The notes: generated from the letters alone by a model not told the origin. A stretch of 62,453 nt of DNA from Muribaculaceae bacterium Isolate-104 (HZI) (GCA_003762715.1 RIBJ01000043.1:1-62453); one strand, 5' to 3'; shown: positions 51,685 to 61,284, numbered from the stretch's first letter. A program made the numbers and translations.

Positions 51685-51746
51685 GAGAACCCCTTCGTAG
51701 TCGTTACGGGCTTTGGTCGGCCTTCAGATGCTACGCCGGGGTTCTC
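51685..51746 (+). ncRNA. structured leader shared by two R-M operons, copy 2
   Basis: Outer stem GAGAACCCC (51685-51693) and GGGGTTCTC (51738-51746), second stem CGTAG/CTACG, inner hairpin GGC-TTTGGTC-GGCC. GTAGTCG, TTTGGTCG, TCAG and CTAC match the copy at 20669-20722. It ends 26 nt before the restriction gene ATG. A small CGGC-gaga-GCCG hairpin lies just before it. Confidence 0.6.
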
Positions 51747-51772
51747 AATTATTACTTTTTTCAAGTTACCGA

Positions 51773-54376
51773 ATGAAATTGCAAGAAATAGAGTATAATG
51801 ATGACGGACTCATCGTTGATTCCCTTACTGGAGTATTGCTTCGTGATACACCTGAGGAAAGAGTTCGTCAACGTTTTATTACTATCCTCCAAAGTGACTA
51901 TGGATATCCTAAAGAAGTGATCCAAAGGGAGGTGCCTATTCAGTCGGGCTCCAGTATTTTGCTTGATGAAACTGATGGCTCACACATCCGAGCAGACATT
52001 GTCATTTACAATTCTAAAAAGGCTGCTGTAAATAGAGACCAAGGTAATATTTTATTTGTTGTTGAATGTAAGCAGCCTAATGTTACTGATGGTTACGCAC
52101 AACTTGTTTCTTATATATTCAACACATCTGCGATAGGTGGAGTGTGGACTAATGGGGAGGGAATCTCTGTATATAGAAAGAATAAGTCTAATATTGGACT
52201 TGACGAAATTCTTTCTCTTCCACGATACAGAGAAAAATGGCAGGATGGGGATGAAATACCCAATAAATCTTCACTTCCTCGCCCTCAAAATATTCGCTTC
52301 TTATTGGCAAGTTGCCATAACAAGCTTTACGGGCGCGGTATGGAAAATGAAGACTTTGACTTAGCAATGGATATGGTTCGCATATTACTCGCTAAAATTG
52401 AAGATGAAACTGCGCCAGGTGAGAATCCGCGATTTTGGATAACAAATTCTGAGTATCATTCTTCAGATGGTAGAGCGAGAGCGGCAGCGGAAGTACAATC
52501 ATTATTTAGAGAATATGCTAATCAATATCCTGATATATTCGATGAACACGAAAAAATTCAAGTAGGCGATGATTGCATTGCAGAAGCTGTTGGGATTCTG
52601 AAAGATTGGAGTTTAGCCGCTCGAATCGATGATGCTGACGATTGGGATTTAATGGGCGAAACCTATGAACAGTTTACTCATATTAATCTTAAACGGCAAC
52701 AGGGTCAATTTTTTACAAATAGATTAGTCGTATCTATGATGATTAGGGTATTGGATCCCAAAATAGGAGAACATACTCTTGACCCAGCAGGCGGTAGCGG
52801 AGGGTTTGCAACAGCAATTTTTAGGTATTTGCGTAGAAAGGTTTTAGAATCTACTCAACCCAATTCACCATCTCGACAAAGACAACTATCTTTGATTAAA
52901 GATAATGTGTTTTTAGTCGAAATTGCTAAACGTTTGGTAAAAATCGCCAAGTGTGCTATGCTTATGACAGGAGATGGTCAATCTGGCATGACAAGAGGCA
53001 ATTCTCTTGACAGCTATGATAGACTTGACCCTTGGATAATATCACGTTGCTGTAAGGGAAAATCTAATGCGCCTGATGTTATCGCCACCAATCCACCCTT
53101 TTCAGGTCAAAAGGTGGAGTCGATGATTTCTGATAGAACGATTCTCCGTAATTATATTTTCGGTCATTCTTATAAGATTCAAGATAATGGCGAATATATT
53201 TTCGCCAACTCAGACGATGATTTGTTGTTGAGGCAAGCACCTGAAATTCTTTTTTTGGAAAGATGCCTCGACCGGTTAAAGCCCGGAGGTAGACTTGGTA
53301 TAGTTATGCCAAAAGGTTTTTTAGATAACATAAGCTATGAGCAATATCGTCAATGGCTACTTGCTAATTTCAAACTTGATGGTGTTGTGACTCTTCATAA
53401 AGATACTTTTCAACCTGACACCGGTGTGAGGACTTGTGTATTGTTCATATCAAAACCTTTGATTTCGTCTGATTTACCATCTAATTATCCTATTTTTATG
53501 GCTCAGTCACAAAGAATAGGTCAAGACTCTAAAGGTAATCCCGTTTATATATTAGATGGCAACGGTAGAAGTACTGGTATATTAAATCAAGATCTTGACG
53601 AAATAGCACAGGCTTTTGTCGATTTTAAGAAAGGTGAACCACATCCTGATTCAGATTATATATTTTCAACCGAACTCAGTGCTATAAAGGACCACTATAA
53701 TATTAATCCTCAACATTATTGTCCAAAATTAAACGAAGCACTTCGTAAAGTCTTAGACTTCGATAATAAAGAGGGATGGTCCACTACTACGGTTGGGCAA
53801 TTAGAAGCCGATATGAAAATTTATATTGGCCCACGTTGGAATTCATCTACTATCAAGGTTGATAATCCTACGGACACTTCTGAATTGATACCCTTTCTTA
53901 CTGCTAATGCCGCTCTTGAATTACGAAGATTTTCTATAAAATGGATGAATCCTTTCAAGGCTTCAAAACAGCAACAAATGTACATGGATATGCTAAAAGT
54001 TAAAGAGGGAGATATTCTCATATCTCGCTCTGGAACTATTGGCAAAGTCACCTATGCTACAAAACGCTTATCAGAAGACTTTCTTATAAGCGATGATTTA
54101 GTTAGAGTTCGCGTAAAAGACAGACAATTAAGAGCTTATCTTTTGACTTATTTTATGTCTAAAACTGCACTCCATCTAATGTTATTGGATGAGTATGGTT
54201 CAGTTCAACAACATTTACAACCACGTCATATTCAACAAATGATTGTACCAATACCAGAAGATTGGAATTTGGCAAAAGATATGATTAAAGCAGGAGATGC
54301 GTTTATTCTTGCCATGGAGAAAATGTCAGATGCTGACAATATGGTACAAACTATGGGGTTTGACTCTCTAATTTAA
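51773..54376 (+). CDS. single-chain restriction-modification-specificity protein
   Basis: An 867-aa protein from the ATG at 51773. N-terminal HSDR_N/PD-(D/E)XK nuclease: RADIVIYN near residue 70 and LFVVECKQP near 97. N6-adenine methyltransferase domain of HsdM type: motif I DPAGGSGGF near 337 and catalytic NPPF near 440. From about residue 660 a single target-recognition domain with ISRSGTIGKVTYATKR, as in HsdS. No helicase motor is present. This is the layout of type IIG/BcgI-like enzymes with S fused, so one protein can cut and methylate. Confidence 0.85.
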   Translation: MKLQEIEYNDDGLIVDSLTGVLLRDTPEERVRQRFITILQSDYGYPKEVIQREVPIQSGSSILLDETDGSHIRADIVIYNSKKAAVNRDQGNILFVVECKQPNVTDGYAQLVSYIFNTSAIGGVWTNGEGISVYRKNKSNIGLDEILSLPRYREKWQDGDEIPNKSSLPRPQNIRFLLASCHNKLYGRGMENEDFDLAMDMVRILLAKIEDETAPGENPRFWITNSEYHSSDGRARAAAEVQSLFREYANQYPDIFDEHEKIQVGDDCIAEAVGILKDWSLAARIDDADDWDLMGETYEQFTHINLKRQQGQFFTNRLVVSMMIRVLDPKIGEHTLDPAGGSGGFATAIFRYLRRKVLESTQPNSPSRQRQLSLIKDNVFLVEIAKRLVKIAKCAMLMTGDGQSGMTRGNSLDSYDRLDPWIISRCCKGKSNAPDVIATNPPFSGQKVESMISDRTILRNYIFGHSYKIQDNGEYIFANSDDDLLLRQAPEILFLERCLDRLKPGGRLGIVMPKGFLDNISYEQYRQWLLANFKLDGVVTLHKDTFQPDTGVRTCVLFISKPLISSDLPSNYPIFMAQSQRIGQDSKGNPVYILDGNGRSTGILNQDLDEIAQAFVDFKKGEPHPDSDYIFSTELSAIKDHYNINPQHYCPKLNEALRKVLDFDNKEGWSTTTVGQLEADMKIYIGPRWNSSTIKVDNPTDTSELIPFLTANAALELRRFSIKWMNPFKASKQQQMYMDMLKVKEGDILISRSGTIGKVTYATKRLSEDFLISDDLVRVRVKDRQLRAYLLTYFMSKTALHLMLLDEYGSVQQHLQPRHIQQMIVPIPEDWNLAKDMIKAGDAFILAMEKMSDADNMVQTMGFDSLI

Positions 54377-54574
54377 CGATATTCATTACACTTATTTTTA
54401 AATTGAATATGTTCTTATCCCACCGTTGCTCTAACAATAGTTTAACCGATACTAATTCTTGAACTATTCGGTAATGATACTGTTTGTCGACTCCGCCAAA
54501 GTAACTCAATGGATTCCAAGTAATCTTATACCACAGAGACTTCATCGAATTAATGATTAGACCTATTTAAGACT
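54377..54574. other. gap with possible minus-strand small ORF
   Basis: A 64-codon minus-strand frame (54351-54545) reads MKSLWYKITWNPLSYFGGVD... and looks protein-like, but it overlaps the end of the restriction gene and has no visible start signals. It may be real or chance. Nothing else is seen. Confidence 0.3.
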
Positions 54575-56263
54575 ATGTCATTCAAAGCAAAAGTATCAAT
54601 AGATGCGAACGGCATTAAAGAAGAAAGATCTGTATTATTTATACGTACTCTTCTGCTTGGCCGAACATCTAATAATATTGATTTGGGTACCACCCAATCC
54701 AATATTGATGGCTACATAGAATTACTCGACTCTTCGAATAGAGTTAGTGGGAAAATTACAGTTCAGGTTAAAACAGTGACAAAAAGAGATGAGGGACTTA
54801 ACAAATTCCCTTGTCCGACATCTCTATTTGCATACGCCGAAGCGACAACCGATAATGTTTTCTTATTGGCGGTAGATCATTCTCAGGACAAAGTTTTGTA
54901 TAAGTATATTTCGCCAAAACTTATAAACGAAAACCGCGATAAAGAGCAGCAAGAAACCATTACATTGCATTTCACACAAAACGAAGAATTGCGCAAAGAC
55001 AATATCGACGCAGTGCTTAAAGAATGGTTAGGGATTTGCAATAACCGTACGCATTTCTTAGCAAATGGGGAAGAAATTATAAAAGAGAACAAGGAGCTTA
55101 AATCCTATCTCTTAAGTATGCCAGATGCGGTTACTGATTTAACATCTTCCGACATTCAAGAAATTCAAATTTTTTCTGACGAGTATAATAAACTTCTTAA
55201 CGTTGAATTTAACTGCCTAAAACGGGCTCTGTTTTCTAACGTATGGAAACGAGGTATTGCAATTTATGCCTATTCTGATGATTCATTAGAATTCTCCCTA
55301 TATAATATTAATATGGGGCAACTGATTTCTCCAATAGTACAAATGCCGAAGTGTTCAATATTCGAACTAACCCATAAGCATGATTATGCATCATTTTCTC
55401 AAGCAGAGAATAAAATTAAAATCAACCCCAAATTATATGCTCTTTCCATAATAAAAAATCATGTAGAAGACTTTATAAAGAAACGGAGAATTATACCATT
55501 TGATGAGACTTTTTTAATCGAATATGTCTATGAATTTATAGAGGCAAACAGCAGACATCTGCATTTGAAAAAGAATTCAGATATAAATATTCATTCTTTG
55601 ATTAAACATTTTCAATCAAGCAACCCTAATATAGAAATATACCCTGTTCATTTAGTGTCTGGAGGCAAAACCATATATCTTAATACTGTATATGAGGCTG
55701 CTAAAAGTCTTGAGAATATGGGGTATACATTAATCAAATGTCCGTACCCTTCAAAAGGTTCTTATGGTAATACTGGTATGGTGTATGATTATTTTTCTCC
55801 GTCTACAGCATTGGAAAAATCACGGGTAGTAATTCAGAATACATTTCGCGCCTACCAAAATTTTATACAATCTGACTTCCCATTATTAGTAAACGAGCTT
55901 GATATATTTTATGGAGGGAATCTAATATCGGTTATAGTCGATTATTCTGATCCCGGACAAAAGTTTATATTTTACAGCTATTATTATCGAAGCATACAGC
56001 CATATAATGAAAGAATCATAACTGTTGAAGATATAAGCGATTCAGCAATTATGAAGGAGAATAATTTATCCTCACCTTCAGATTTATTTAGTAAAGATAC
56101 TGTTACATTTAATGGTAGAGAATATGCTTGTTTTAGAGGAGGTGGGCTAAATGATATGACTATACTGTTTGGAAAATACAATTGTCTAACTTTCTTATAT
56201 GAGTTACTAAAAAATCATTTTGATGATTTTTTCAAGAATAAAGGGCTTGGCAAATGTAAATAA
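54575..56263 (+). CDS. DUF4365-domain protein
   Basis: A 562-aa AT-rich gene. The N-terminus matches the DUF4365 pattern: NNIDLGTTQSNIDGYIELLD, then KITVQVKTVT, a nuclease-like Asp...Gln-x-Lys arrangement. The rest is unassigned, with a mixed alpha/beta composition. DUF4365 proteins often occur in defence islands. It follows the R-M gene by about 200 bp and shares its low GC, so they may have been gained together. Confidence 0.65.
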   Translation: MSFKAKVSIDANGIKEERSVLFIRTLLLGRTSNNIDLGTTQSNIDGYIELLDSSNRVSGKITVQVKTVTKRDEGLNKFPCPTSLFAYAEATTDNVFLLAVDHSQDKVLYKYISPKLINENRDKEQQETITLHFTQNEELRKDNIDAVLKEWLGICNNRTHFLANGEEIIKENKELKSYLLSMPDAVTDLTSSDIQEIQIFSDEYNKLLNVEFNCLKRALFSNVWKRGIAIYAYSDDSLEFSLYNINMGQLISPIVQMPKCSIFELTHKHDYASFSQAENKIKINPKLYALSIIKNHVEDFIKKRRIIPFDETFLIEYVYEFIEANSRHLHLKKNSDINIHSLIKHFQSSNPNIEIYPVHLVSGGKTIYLNTVYEAAKSLENMGYTLIKCPYPSKGSYGNTGMVYDYFSPSTALEKSRVVIQNTFRAYQNFIQSDFPLLVNELDIFYGGNLISVIVDYSDPGQKFIFYSYYYRSIQPYNERIITVEDISDSAIMKENNLSSPSDLFSKDTVTFNGREYACFRGGGLNDMTILFGKYNCLTFLYELLKNHFDDFFKNKGLGKCK

Positions 56264-56280
56264 AGCCAAAGTTATATTCT

Positions 56281-56368
56281 ATGAATCTGACAAGTACATA
56301 TTCCACGGAGAATCAGGCAGAAGAATAAGGTCGATGCTTGGTAGACGGCTATCGGGCTTCACGATGTC
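56281..56368 (+). pseudogene. decayed duplicate of the fic 5' end
   Basis: The frame E-S-D-K-Y-I-F-H-G-E-S-G matches EFDEYIVHGEPG of the following gene, and the DNA gcttggtagacggctatcgg nearly repeats gcttggcagacggctatcgg there. It has mutations and no full frame. It is a degenerate tandem copy of about 85 bp placed just before the intact gene. Confidence 0.6.
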
Positions 56369-56388
56369 AAAAGATTTAAAAATGTAAT

Positions 56389-57450
56389 ATGAGCGAATTT
56401 GATGAGTACATAGTCCATGGCGAGCCGGGACAGAAGGAGAAGGCTGATGCTTGGCAGACGGCTATCGGTCTTCAGGATGTGGATGGGTTGAAAGTTTCGA
56501 CCTATCTGCTTGACACTGCGCGTCAGCATATCGAGGGCGACATATCCATTGATGAGGCTCGCGACCGTATCAAGTCATATTATGAAACTAAATCCGGACA
56601 TGATGCTGTGGATGAGGAAGGCGATAAAGTTTCTGCCAATATCGCTATGATTATCATGGAGCCGTCCTTTGCGTTCTCCCTTATTGGACTAACTTCTATT
56701 CATCGCCGTATCTTTGATGGTGTATTCAAGTTTGCCGGACAATTGCGACAGGTCGAACTTAGCAAAAAGGAATGGGTGCTTGGAAGAAATGCCTCGGTGA
56801 GTTACCAACCGGCTGTTGACTTACGCGAAGCTATCGAATATGACCTGTCACGGGAGAAAGAGTTTGACTATTCAAATCGTCCAATGACGGAGATTATCAA
56901 TCACCTATCTCAGTTTATTGCAGACCTATGGCAAATACACCCTTTCCGTGAGGGCAACACTCGCACAACTGCGGTATTCCTCATAAAGTATCTCCGCTCG
57001 ATGGGTATTCCGGTAACCAACGATATGTTCAAGGAACATTCATGGTATTTCCGCAATGCCCTCGTCAGAGCATCATATAAAGGATTGAATATCTCGCCTA
57101 CAACCGAATTTGTGGAACGATTTCTCCGCAATGTGATTCTCGGCGAAAAGAATGAACTCCGCAACCGTGATATGCTCGTCGGGGTATCCCTTCCGACAAC
57201 ATCTGCCCAAAGTATCACGATGCCCAATCCAAAGTATCAATTTGACACTTTGGATTGTACTTTGGAAGAGTTGGCAGTACTCAAGACTATCGAAGACAAT
57301 CCTAAAATCACCCAGACTGAGATTGCAAAATCTATAAAGAAATCAGCATCTACAGTCAAGCGCATTACCTCTGACCTCGTCAAAAAAGGCATAATAAGTC
57401 GTCGCAACGGTCGTCGCAACGGCTGGTGGGAAATCTTATCAAAAGAATAA
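56389..57450 (+). CDS. Fic protein with VbhA-like N-terminus and wHTH C-terminus
   Basis: A 353-aa protein. Residues 1-70 resemble a VbhA antitoxin domain (ADAWQTAIGLQDV, GDISIDEARDRI). The Fic core has HPFREGNTR near residue 184, with the catalytic His. The C-terminal 65 residues form a winged helix (ITQTEIAKSIKKSASTVKR). Fic enzymes transfer AMP or related groups to proteins. The fused antitoxin domain suggests self-inhibition, though the usual S-x3-E-G is S/A-x3-Q-D here. The next gene follows after 5 bp. Confidence 0.9.
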   Translation: MSEFDEYIVHGEPGQKEKADAWQTAIGLQDVDGLKVSTYLLDTARQHIEGDISIDEARDRIKSYYETKSGHDAVDEEGDKVSANIAMIIMEPSFAFSLIGLTSIHRRIFDGVFKFAGQLRQVELSKKEWVLGRNASVSYQPAVDLREAIEYDLSREKEFDYSNRPMTEIINHLSQFIADLWQIHPFREGNTRTTAVFLIKYLRSMGIPVTNDMFKEHSWYFRNALVRASYKGLNISPTTEFVERFLRNVILGEKNELRNRDMLVGVSLPTTSAQSITMPNPKYQFDTLDCTLEELAVLKTIEDNPKITQTEIAKSIKKSASTVKRITSDLVKKGIISRRNGRRNGWWEILSKE

Positions 57451-57455
57451 CGATT

Positions 57456-59117
57456 ATGACTGAAAAAGAAATACTTCAATTGCGCGACTTGGCTGAGGCC
57501 GGACAGGTGCAGTTTAAGGAACGTATCACAAATAAAGAGGATAAATATGACATCGGCTGCGAGATGGTGGCATTCAGTAACTCTCGTGGCGGCAGACTTG
57601 TTATTGGCATCAATGACAAGTCGGGAGAGATCAATGCACTGTCATATATGGAGTTGCAGGAAACAACCAATCTGCTGACGAGCATTGCCTCAGAAAACGT
57701 GATTCCTAATGTACTAATTGACGTTGAGAATGTACCGACTACGGGTGGAGCGGTTGTCGTAGCAACAATTCCAGAAGGCAAAAACAAGCCTTATCATGAC
57801 AATAAAGGTATAATATGGGTTAAGAATGGAGCGGACAAGCGTAAGGTATTTGACAATTCGGAGCTTGCCGACATGATGGGTGACTGTGGTCGATATTATG
57901 CCGATGAAGAGGCAGTGCGCGATGCTTCCATTGAAGATCTTGATGCCGATACCATCAAACTGTATATGATGGAGCGTTTCTCCCCGGTGTTCCGAGGCAA
58001 GAATATTGATGAACTGACAATGAAGGATTATTCGCTTGACCAGATGGCGGGATTCGTCATCAAGGGAGCGACTATCGAGCGGCTTTTGCGGAATCTTCGT
58101 TTCATTCGTCCTGACGGTCAAATGACGAAGGCGGCGATGATGCTTTTCGGTAAATACACTCAGCGTTGGTTGCCGGAAATTACGGCCAAATGTATCTGCT
58201 TCTTCGGTAATTCTGTCGGAGGCACTCAGTTCCGCGACAAGATGCACGACATGGAAATCGAAGGAAATTTGCTTCATCAGTACCGTACCATCATGAACTT
58301 CTTTACCCGCAATCTACGGAAGGTGCAGGTAAAACGCGAGTTCAATTCTCTCGGGGAAATGGAGATTCCCTACGAGAGTCTGACGGAGTATGTTGTCAAT
58401 GCCTTGGTGCATCGGTCGCTGAATATAAAGACTCCGATTCGTATCTTCATCTTTGATGACCGGGTAGAGATACACAGTCCCGGTTCACTCCCCAATGGTC
58501 TAACTATCGAAGATGTGAAGAACGGAACCTCCATGCCTCGTAATGTGTTCCTTTTCACAAATGCAAATTATCTGCTTCCATACACGGGAGCCGGAAGCGG
58601 TTTACGCCGTGCGTTGGAATATGACCCGGATGCGGTTTTCTCGAATGGTGTTTCCGACAAGGAAATCACCCATGCCTCCAATGAGTTCGTCATCACCATT
58701 CCCCGGAAAAGTAACCAAGTTACTGACCAAAGTAACTTAGTTACCGACCAAGCATCCTCAAAAAGTGAGCAAGTTACTGACCAACCTCACCGCAAAAGTG
58801 ACCAAGTTCCCGACCCAGTTATTAGTAAAACCGACCCAGCTTACTTTGAAGCCGACCCACCTATCGACCCAGTTCCATCAAAATCCGACCTACCTACCGA
58901 CCCAGTTAGGCTAAAATTATCAAAAAAGCAACAGGATATTCGCAACTTTTGCTCCGTACCAAGAAGTCGTAAAGAGATATTGGAACGTGCTGGAGTTTCT
59001 GCGCATTTTGATAATAGAAAGAAATATATCTATGATTTGGTTGAGGCTGGTGTACTTGAACCCACCATCCCCGAAAAGCCCAATGATCCGAATCAGAAGT
59101 ACCGACGAAAGAAATAA
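57456..59117 (+). CDS. AlbA_2-domain transcriptional regulator-like ATPase
   Basis: A 553-aa protein from the ATG at 57456. N-terminal AlbA_2 (Schlafen-like) domain: VQFKERITNKEDKYDIGCEM, FSNSRGGRLVIGINDKSGEI. A HATPase_c_4-like part follows (VVNALVHRSL, IFDDRVEIHSPGSLPNG). Then a linker of degenerate KS-x-QVTDQ/DPV repeats (about residues 420-490), and a C-terminal winged helix. Such proteins are annotated as putative transcriptional regulators; the biochemical role is unclear. Confidence 0.85.
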   Translation: MTEKEILQLRDLAEAGQVQFKERITNKEDKYDIGCEMVAFSNSRGGRLVIGINDKSGEINALSYMELQETTNLLTSIASENVIPNVLIDVENVPTTGGAVVVATIPEGKNKPYHDNKGIIWVKNGADKRKVFDNSELADMMGDCGRYYADEEAVRDASIEDLDADTIKLYMMERFSPVFRGKNIDELTMKDYSLDQMAGFVIKGATIERLLRNLRFIRPDGQMTKAAMMLFGKYTQRWLPEITAKCICFFGNSVGGTQFRDKMHDMEIEGNLLHQYRTIMNFFTRNLRKVQVKREFNSLGEMEIPYESLTEYVVNALVHRSLNIKTPIRIFIFDDRVEIHSPGSLPNGLTIEDVKNGTSMPRNVFLFTNANYLLPYTGAGSGLRRALEYDPDAVFSNGVSDKEITHASNEFVITIPRKSNQVTDQSNLVTDQASSKSEQVTDQPHRKSDQVPDPVISKTDPAYFEADPPIDPVPSKSDLPTDPVRLKLSKKQQDIRNFCSVPRSRKEILERAGVSAHFDNRKKYIYDLVEAGVLEPTIPEKPNDPNQKYRRKK

Positions 59118-59153
59118 TCGGATAACTTTACCCTCAAATTAACGACAGAAACA

Positions 59154-60206
59154 ATGAATAAAGACCTTGACACACAGATAAAGGAGGCTCTTAAAGCTTA
59201 TCTGGCTTCGGGAGTTGAGGATCAGGTGGACTATCAGAAGTTTTACCTCTATTCCATCGTGACCCACTCAACTGCAATTGAGGGTTCTACTGTCACTGAA
59301 ATTGAAAACCAACTTCTTTTCGATGAGGGTATTGCAGCAAAGGGGCGCTCTTTGACTGAGCAGATGATGAACGTCGATCTTAAAGACGCTTATCTTTATG
59401 CTTTCAAGGTAGCGTCCGAGAATCCCATATATACGCCTCAGTTATTGCAACAATTGTCTGCCCTCGTGATGCGACGCACAGGAAGTGAATACTCTACCAT
59501 TGCCGGACAATTCGATTCATCAAAGGGCGAATTTCGGTTGTGTAATGTCAGTGCAGGAATCGGCGGCAGGAGTTATCTTGCATATAATAAGGTTTCACGA
59601 GCCGTGGATGATTTTTGCGGATGGCTTAATCAAGAAGTTGCAAATGTTGACACAACGGATATTGCGACATGTTACCGTCTGAGTTTTGAGGCTCACTTTA
59701 GGCTGGTTACCATCCACCCTTGGGTGGACGGTAATGGCCGGACTACAAGGTTGGTGATGAATATGATTCAACGGCAGTTGGGACTGGTTCCTTCCATAGT
59801 CAGAAAAGAAGACAAGGGAGAGTATATCCAGTCGTTGGTTGATAGCCGTGAGAATGATAATTCTACCATAGCGCAGGATATGATGCTTCGTCACCATATA
59901 TCGAACCTCAAACGTCGGGTTTTACAGTATCAAGAAGGCGATGGCTTGATTAATAACAATGTCGGTGTAAATATCGGTGTAAATGTCGGTGTAAACAAGA
60001 ATGGTGTCGGTGTAAAACTTACCAACACACAAAGAAAGATATATGAGTTGATACAGGCAAATCAAAGCATCACCCATTCTGAAATGGCAAAAGCTCTTTC
60101 CGTTACATCCAAAACAGCTGAACGAGCCACAAAAGCATTAAGAGACTTCGGATTGTTAGGGCGCGAGGGTTCTGACAAGACCGGCAGATGGATAATCCTG
60201 AAATAG
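59154..60206 (+). CDS. class II Fic protein with GVN-repeat linker
   Basis: A 350-aa protein. The N-terminal inhibitory motif STAIEGS (S/T-x3-E-G) near residue 40 marks a class II Fic. The core has HPWVDGNGRTTRL near residue 189 with the catalytic His. A linker of VGVN units (four copies of gtcggtgtaaa-like DNA at 59961-60017) joins a C-terminal winged helix. It lies 36 bp after the AlbA gene. Confidence 0.9.
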   Translation: MNKDLDTQIKEALKAYLASGVEDQVDYQKFYLYSIVTHSTAIEGSTVTEIENQLLFDEGIAAKGRSLTEQMMNVDLKDAYLYAFKVASENPIYTPQLLQQLSALVMRRTGSEYSTIAGQFDSSKGEFRLCNVSAGIGGRSYLAYNKVSRAVDDFCGWLNQEVANVDTTDIATCYRLSFEAHFRLVTIHPWVDGNGRTTRLVMNMIQRQLGLVPSIVRKEDKGEYIQSLVDSRENDNSTIAQDMMLRHHISNLKRRVLQYQEGDGLINNNVGVNIGVNVGVNKNGVGVKLTNTQRKIYELIQANQSITHSEMAKALSVTSKTAERATKALRDFGLLGREGSDKTGRWIILK

Positions 60207-60265
60207 CCGCTATTTTTTAACAGCATCAAGTAACATTGTCGGTATAGTAACATGAAGTATTGATT

Positions 60266-60703
60266 ATGGAAAAGTATGAAGGGACAAGATATAATTCAAA
60301 ATGGGATGGATCGACATGGTTCATTCTGGGACTGGTTGCTGTGTGCTGCGCTGTTCCTTATCTCTTGGATGACGGAATTTGGCCGACGATTATTTGTCTT
60401 GTGATGTTGGCGTTTGTCTTAGTGACATTCCTCAGTATCTACTACCGCATTGACGGAGATACACTTGTGGTATATTCTTTTTTTATCCCTACCGCCTACC
60501 CCATTGATAAGATTAAGGAGATTAAGCCGACAAAAAGTATACTCTCATCACCGGCAACATCGCTGTCTCATCGTTTGGCAATCACCTTCACCGACCGAAA
60601 GATTCTCAAAAGCTCCATTCCTCTCATTATATCGCCCGTGCGTCAAGAGGAATTTATCCGGCAACTTCTTTCTGTCAATCCACAAATTAAGCATTTGGCA
60701 TAG
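60266..60703 (+). CDS. PH-domain membrane protein
   Basis: A 145-aa protein with two membrane helices (FILGLVAVCCAVPYLL; IICLVMLAFVLVTFLSIYY) and a bacterial PH-like domain (YRIDGDTLVVYSFFIPTAYP, IDKIKEIKPTKS). I use the ATG at 60266. Function unknown; probably an inner-membrane accessory protein. Confidence 0.75.
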   Translation: MEKYEGTRYNSKWDGSTWFILGLVAVCCAVPYLLDDGIWPTIICLVMLAFVLVTFLSIYYRIDGDTLVVYSFFIPTAYPIDKIKEIKPTKSILSSPATSLSHRLAITFTDRKILKSSIPLIISPVRQEEFIRQLLSVNPQIKHLA

Positions 60704-60763
60704 GTAGGTTGAGGCAAAAGAAGCAATCATTCGCTACTCAATATATCATATAATAAATATTTT

Positions 60764-60779
60764 TACTGCCTTTGCAGTA
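60764..60779. promoter_or_regulatory. operator-like palindrome before XRE gene
   Basis: TACTGC-CTTT-GCAGTA. It overlaps a TGCCTTTG -7-like box, about 65 bp before the XRE start. Likely autorepression site. Confidence 0.5.
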
Positions 60780-60844
60780 TTAAAAGATAGATTGAGTATG
60801 GCAAAGTCTTCGGCTTAGCCGCTTTGCACTTTACAATAAAGACA

Positions 60845-61165
60845 ATGGCAAAGAACACAATGGGTACTAAGTTACCCCGGAAACTGGAGCAGAAAATGGC
60901 TCTAATGGGCGAGCAGATTAAGCTCGCCCGGCTGCGTCGTAATCTTTCGATTGCGCAGGTTGCTGAACGTGCGACCTGTTCGCCACTCACTGTGACCCGC
61001 ATCGAGAAAGGTTCTCCTACGGTTTCAATCGGAATCTATGCCCGTGTTCTTTATGCTCTGCAACTTGATGATGATCTTCTTTTGATTGCCAAGGAGGATA
61101 CACTCGGACGCAGCTTACAGGATTTAAATCTCAAACATCGCCAACGTGCGTCAAAGAAGTCATAG
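60845..61165 (+). CDS. XRE-family regulator (HipB-like)
   Basis: A 106-aa protein from the ATG at 60845. The HTH is ARLRRNLSIAQVAERATCSP, then LTVTRIEKGSPTVSIGIYAR. It resembles antitoxins of HipA-type modules, but no hipA follows; the next gene encodes a Fic-like protein. It may be an orphan antitoxin or the regulator of that gene. Confidence 0.85.
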   Translation: MAKNTMGTKLPRKLEQKMALMGEQIKLARLRRNLSIAQVAERATCSPLTVTRIEKGSPTVSIGIYARVLYALQLDDDLLLIAKEDTLGRSLQDLNLKHRQRASKKS

Positions 61166-61185
61166 TTCATAGACACTATGAATAT

Positions 61186-61270
61186 ATCGGCTCAAATCAC
61201 GTGCAAATATGGCAAAAATCGGCTCAAATCGAGCCGATAATCCAATAAATATGCGTAATTTTGAGCCGAT
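61186..61270 (+). promoter_or_regulatory. four ATTTGAGCCGAT half-sites at the fic-like promoter
   Basis: ATCGGCTCAAAT at 61186-61197 and 61218-61229, and the opposite orientation GAGCCGAT at 61231-61238 and ATTTTGAGCCGAT at 61258-61270. The last one overlaps the -7 box TAATTTTG (61256-61263). It is a dense operator, probably bound by the Fic-like protein's own wHTH or the XRE protein. Confidence 0.7.
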
Positions 61271-61284
61271 AAAAACTTTCAGAT

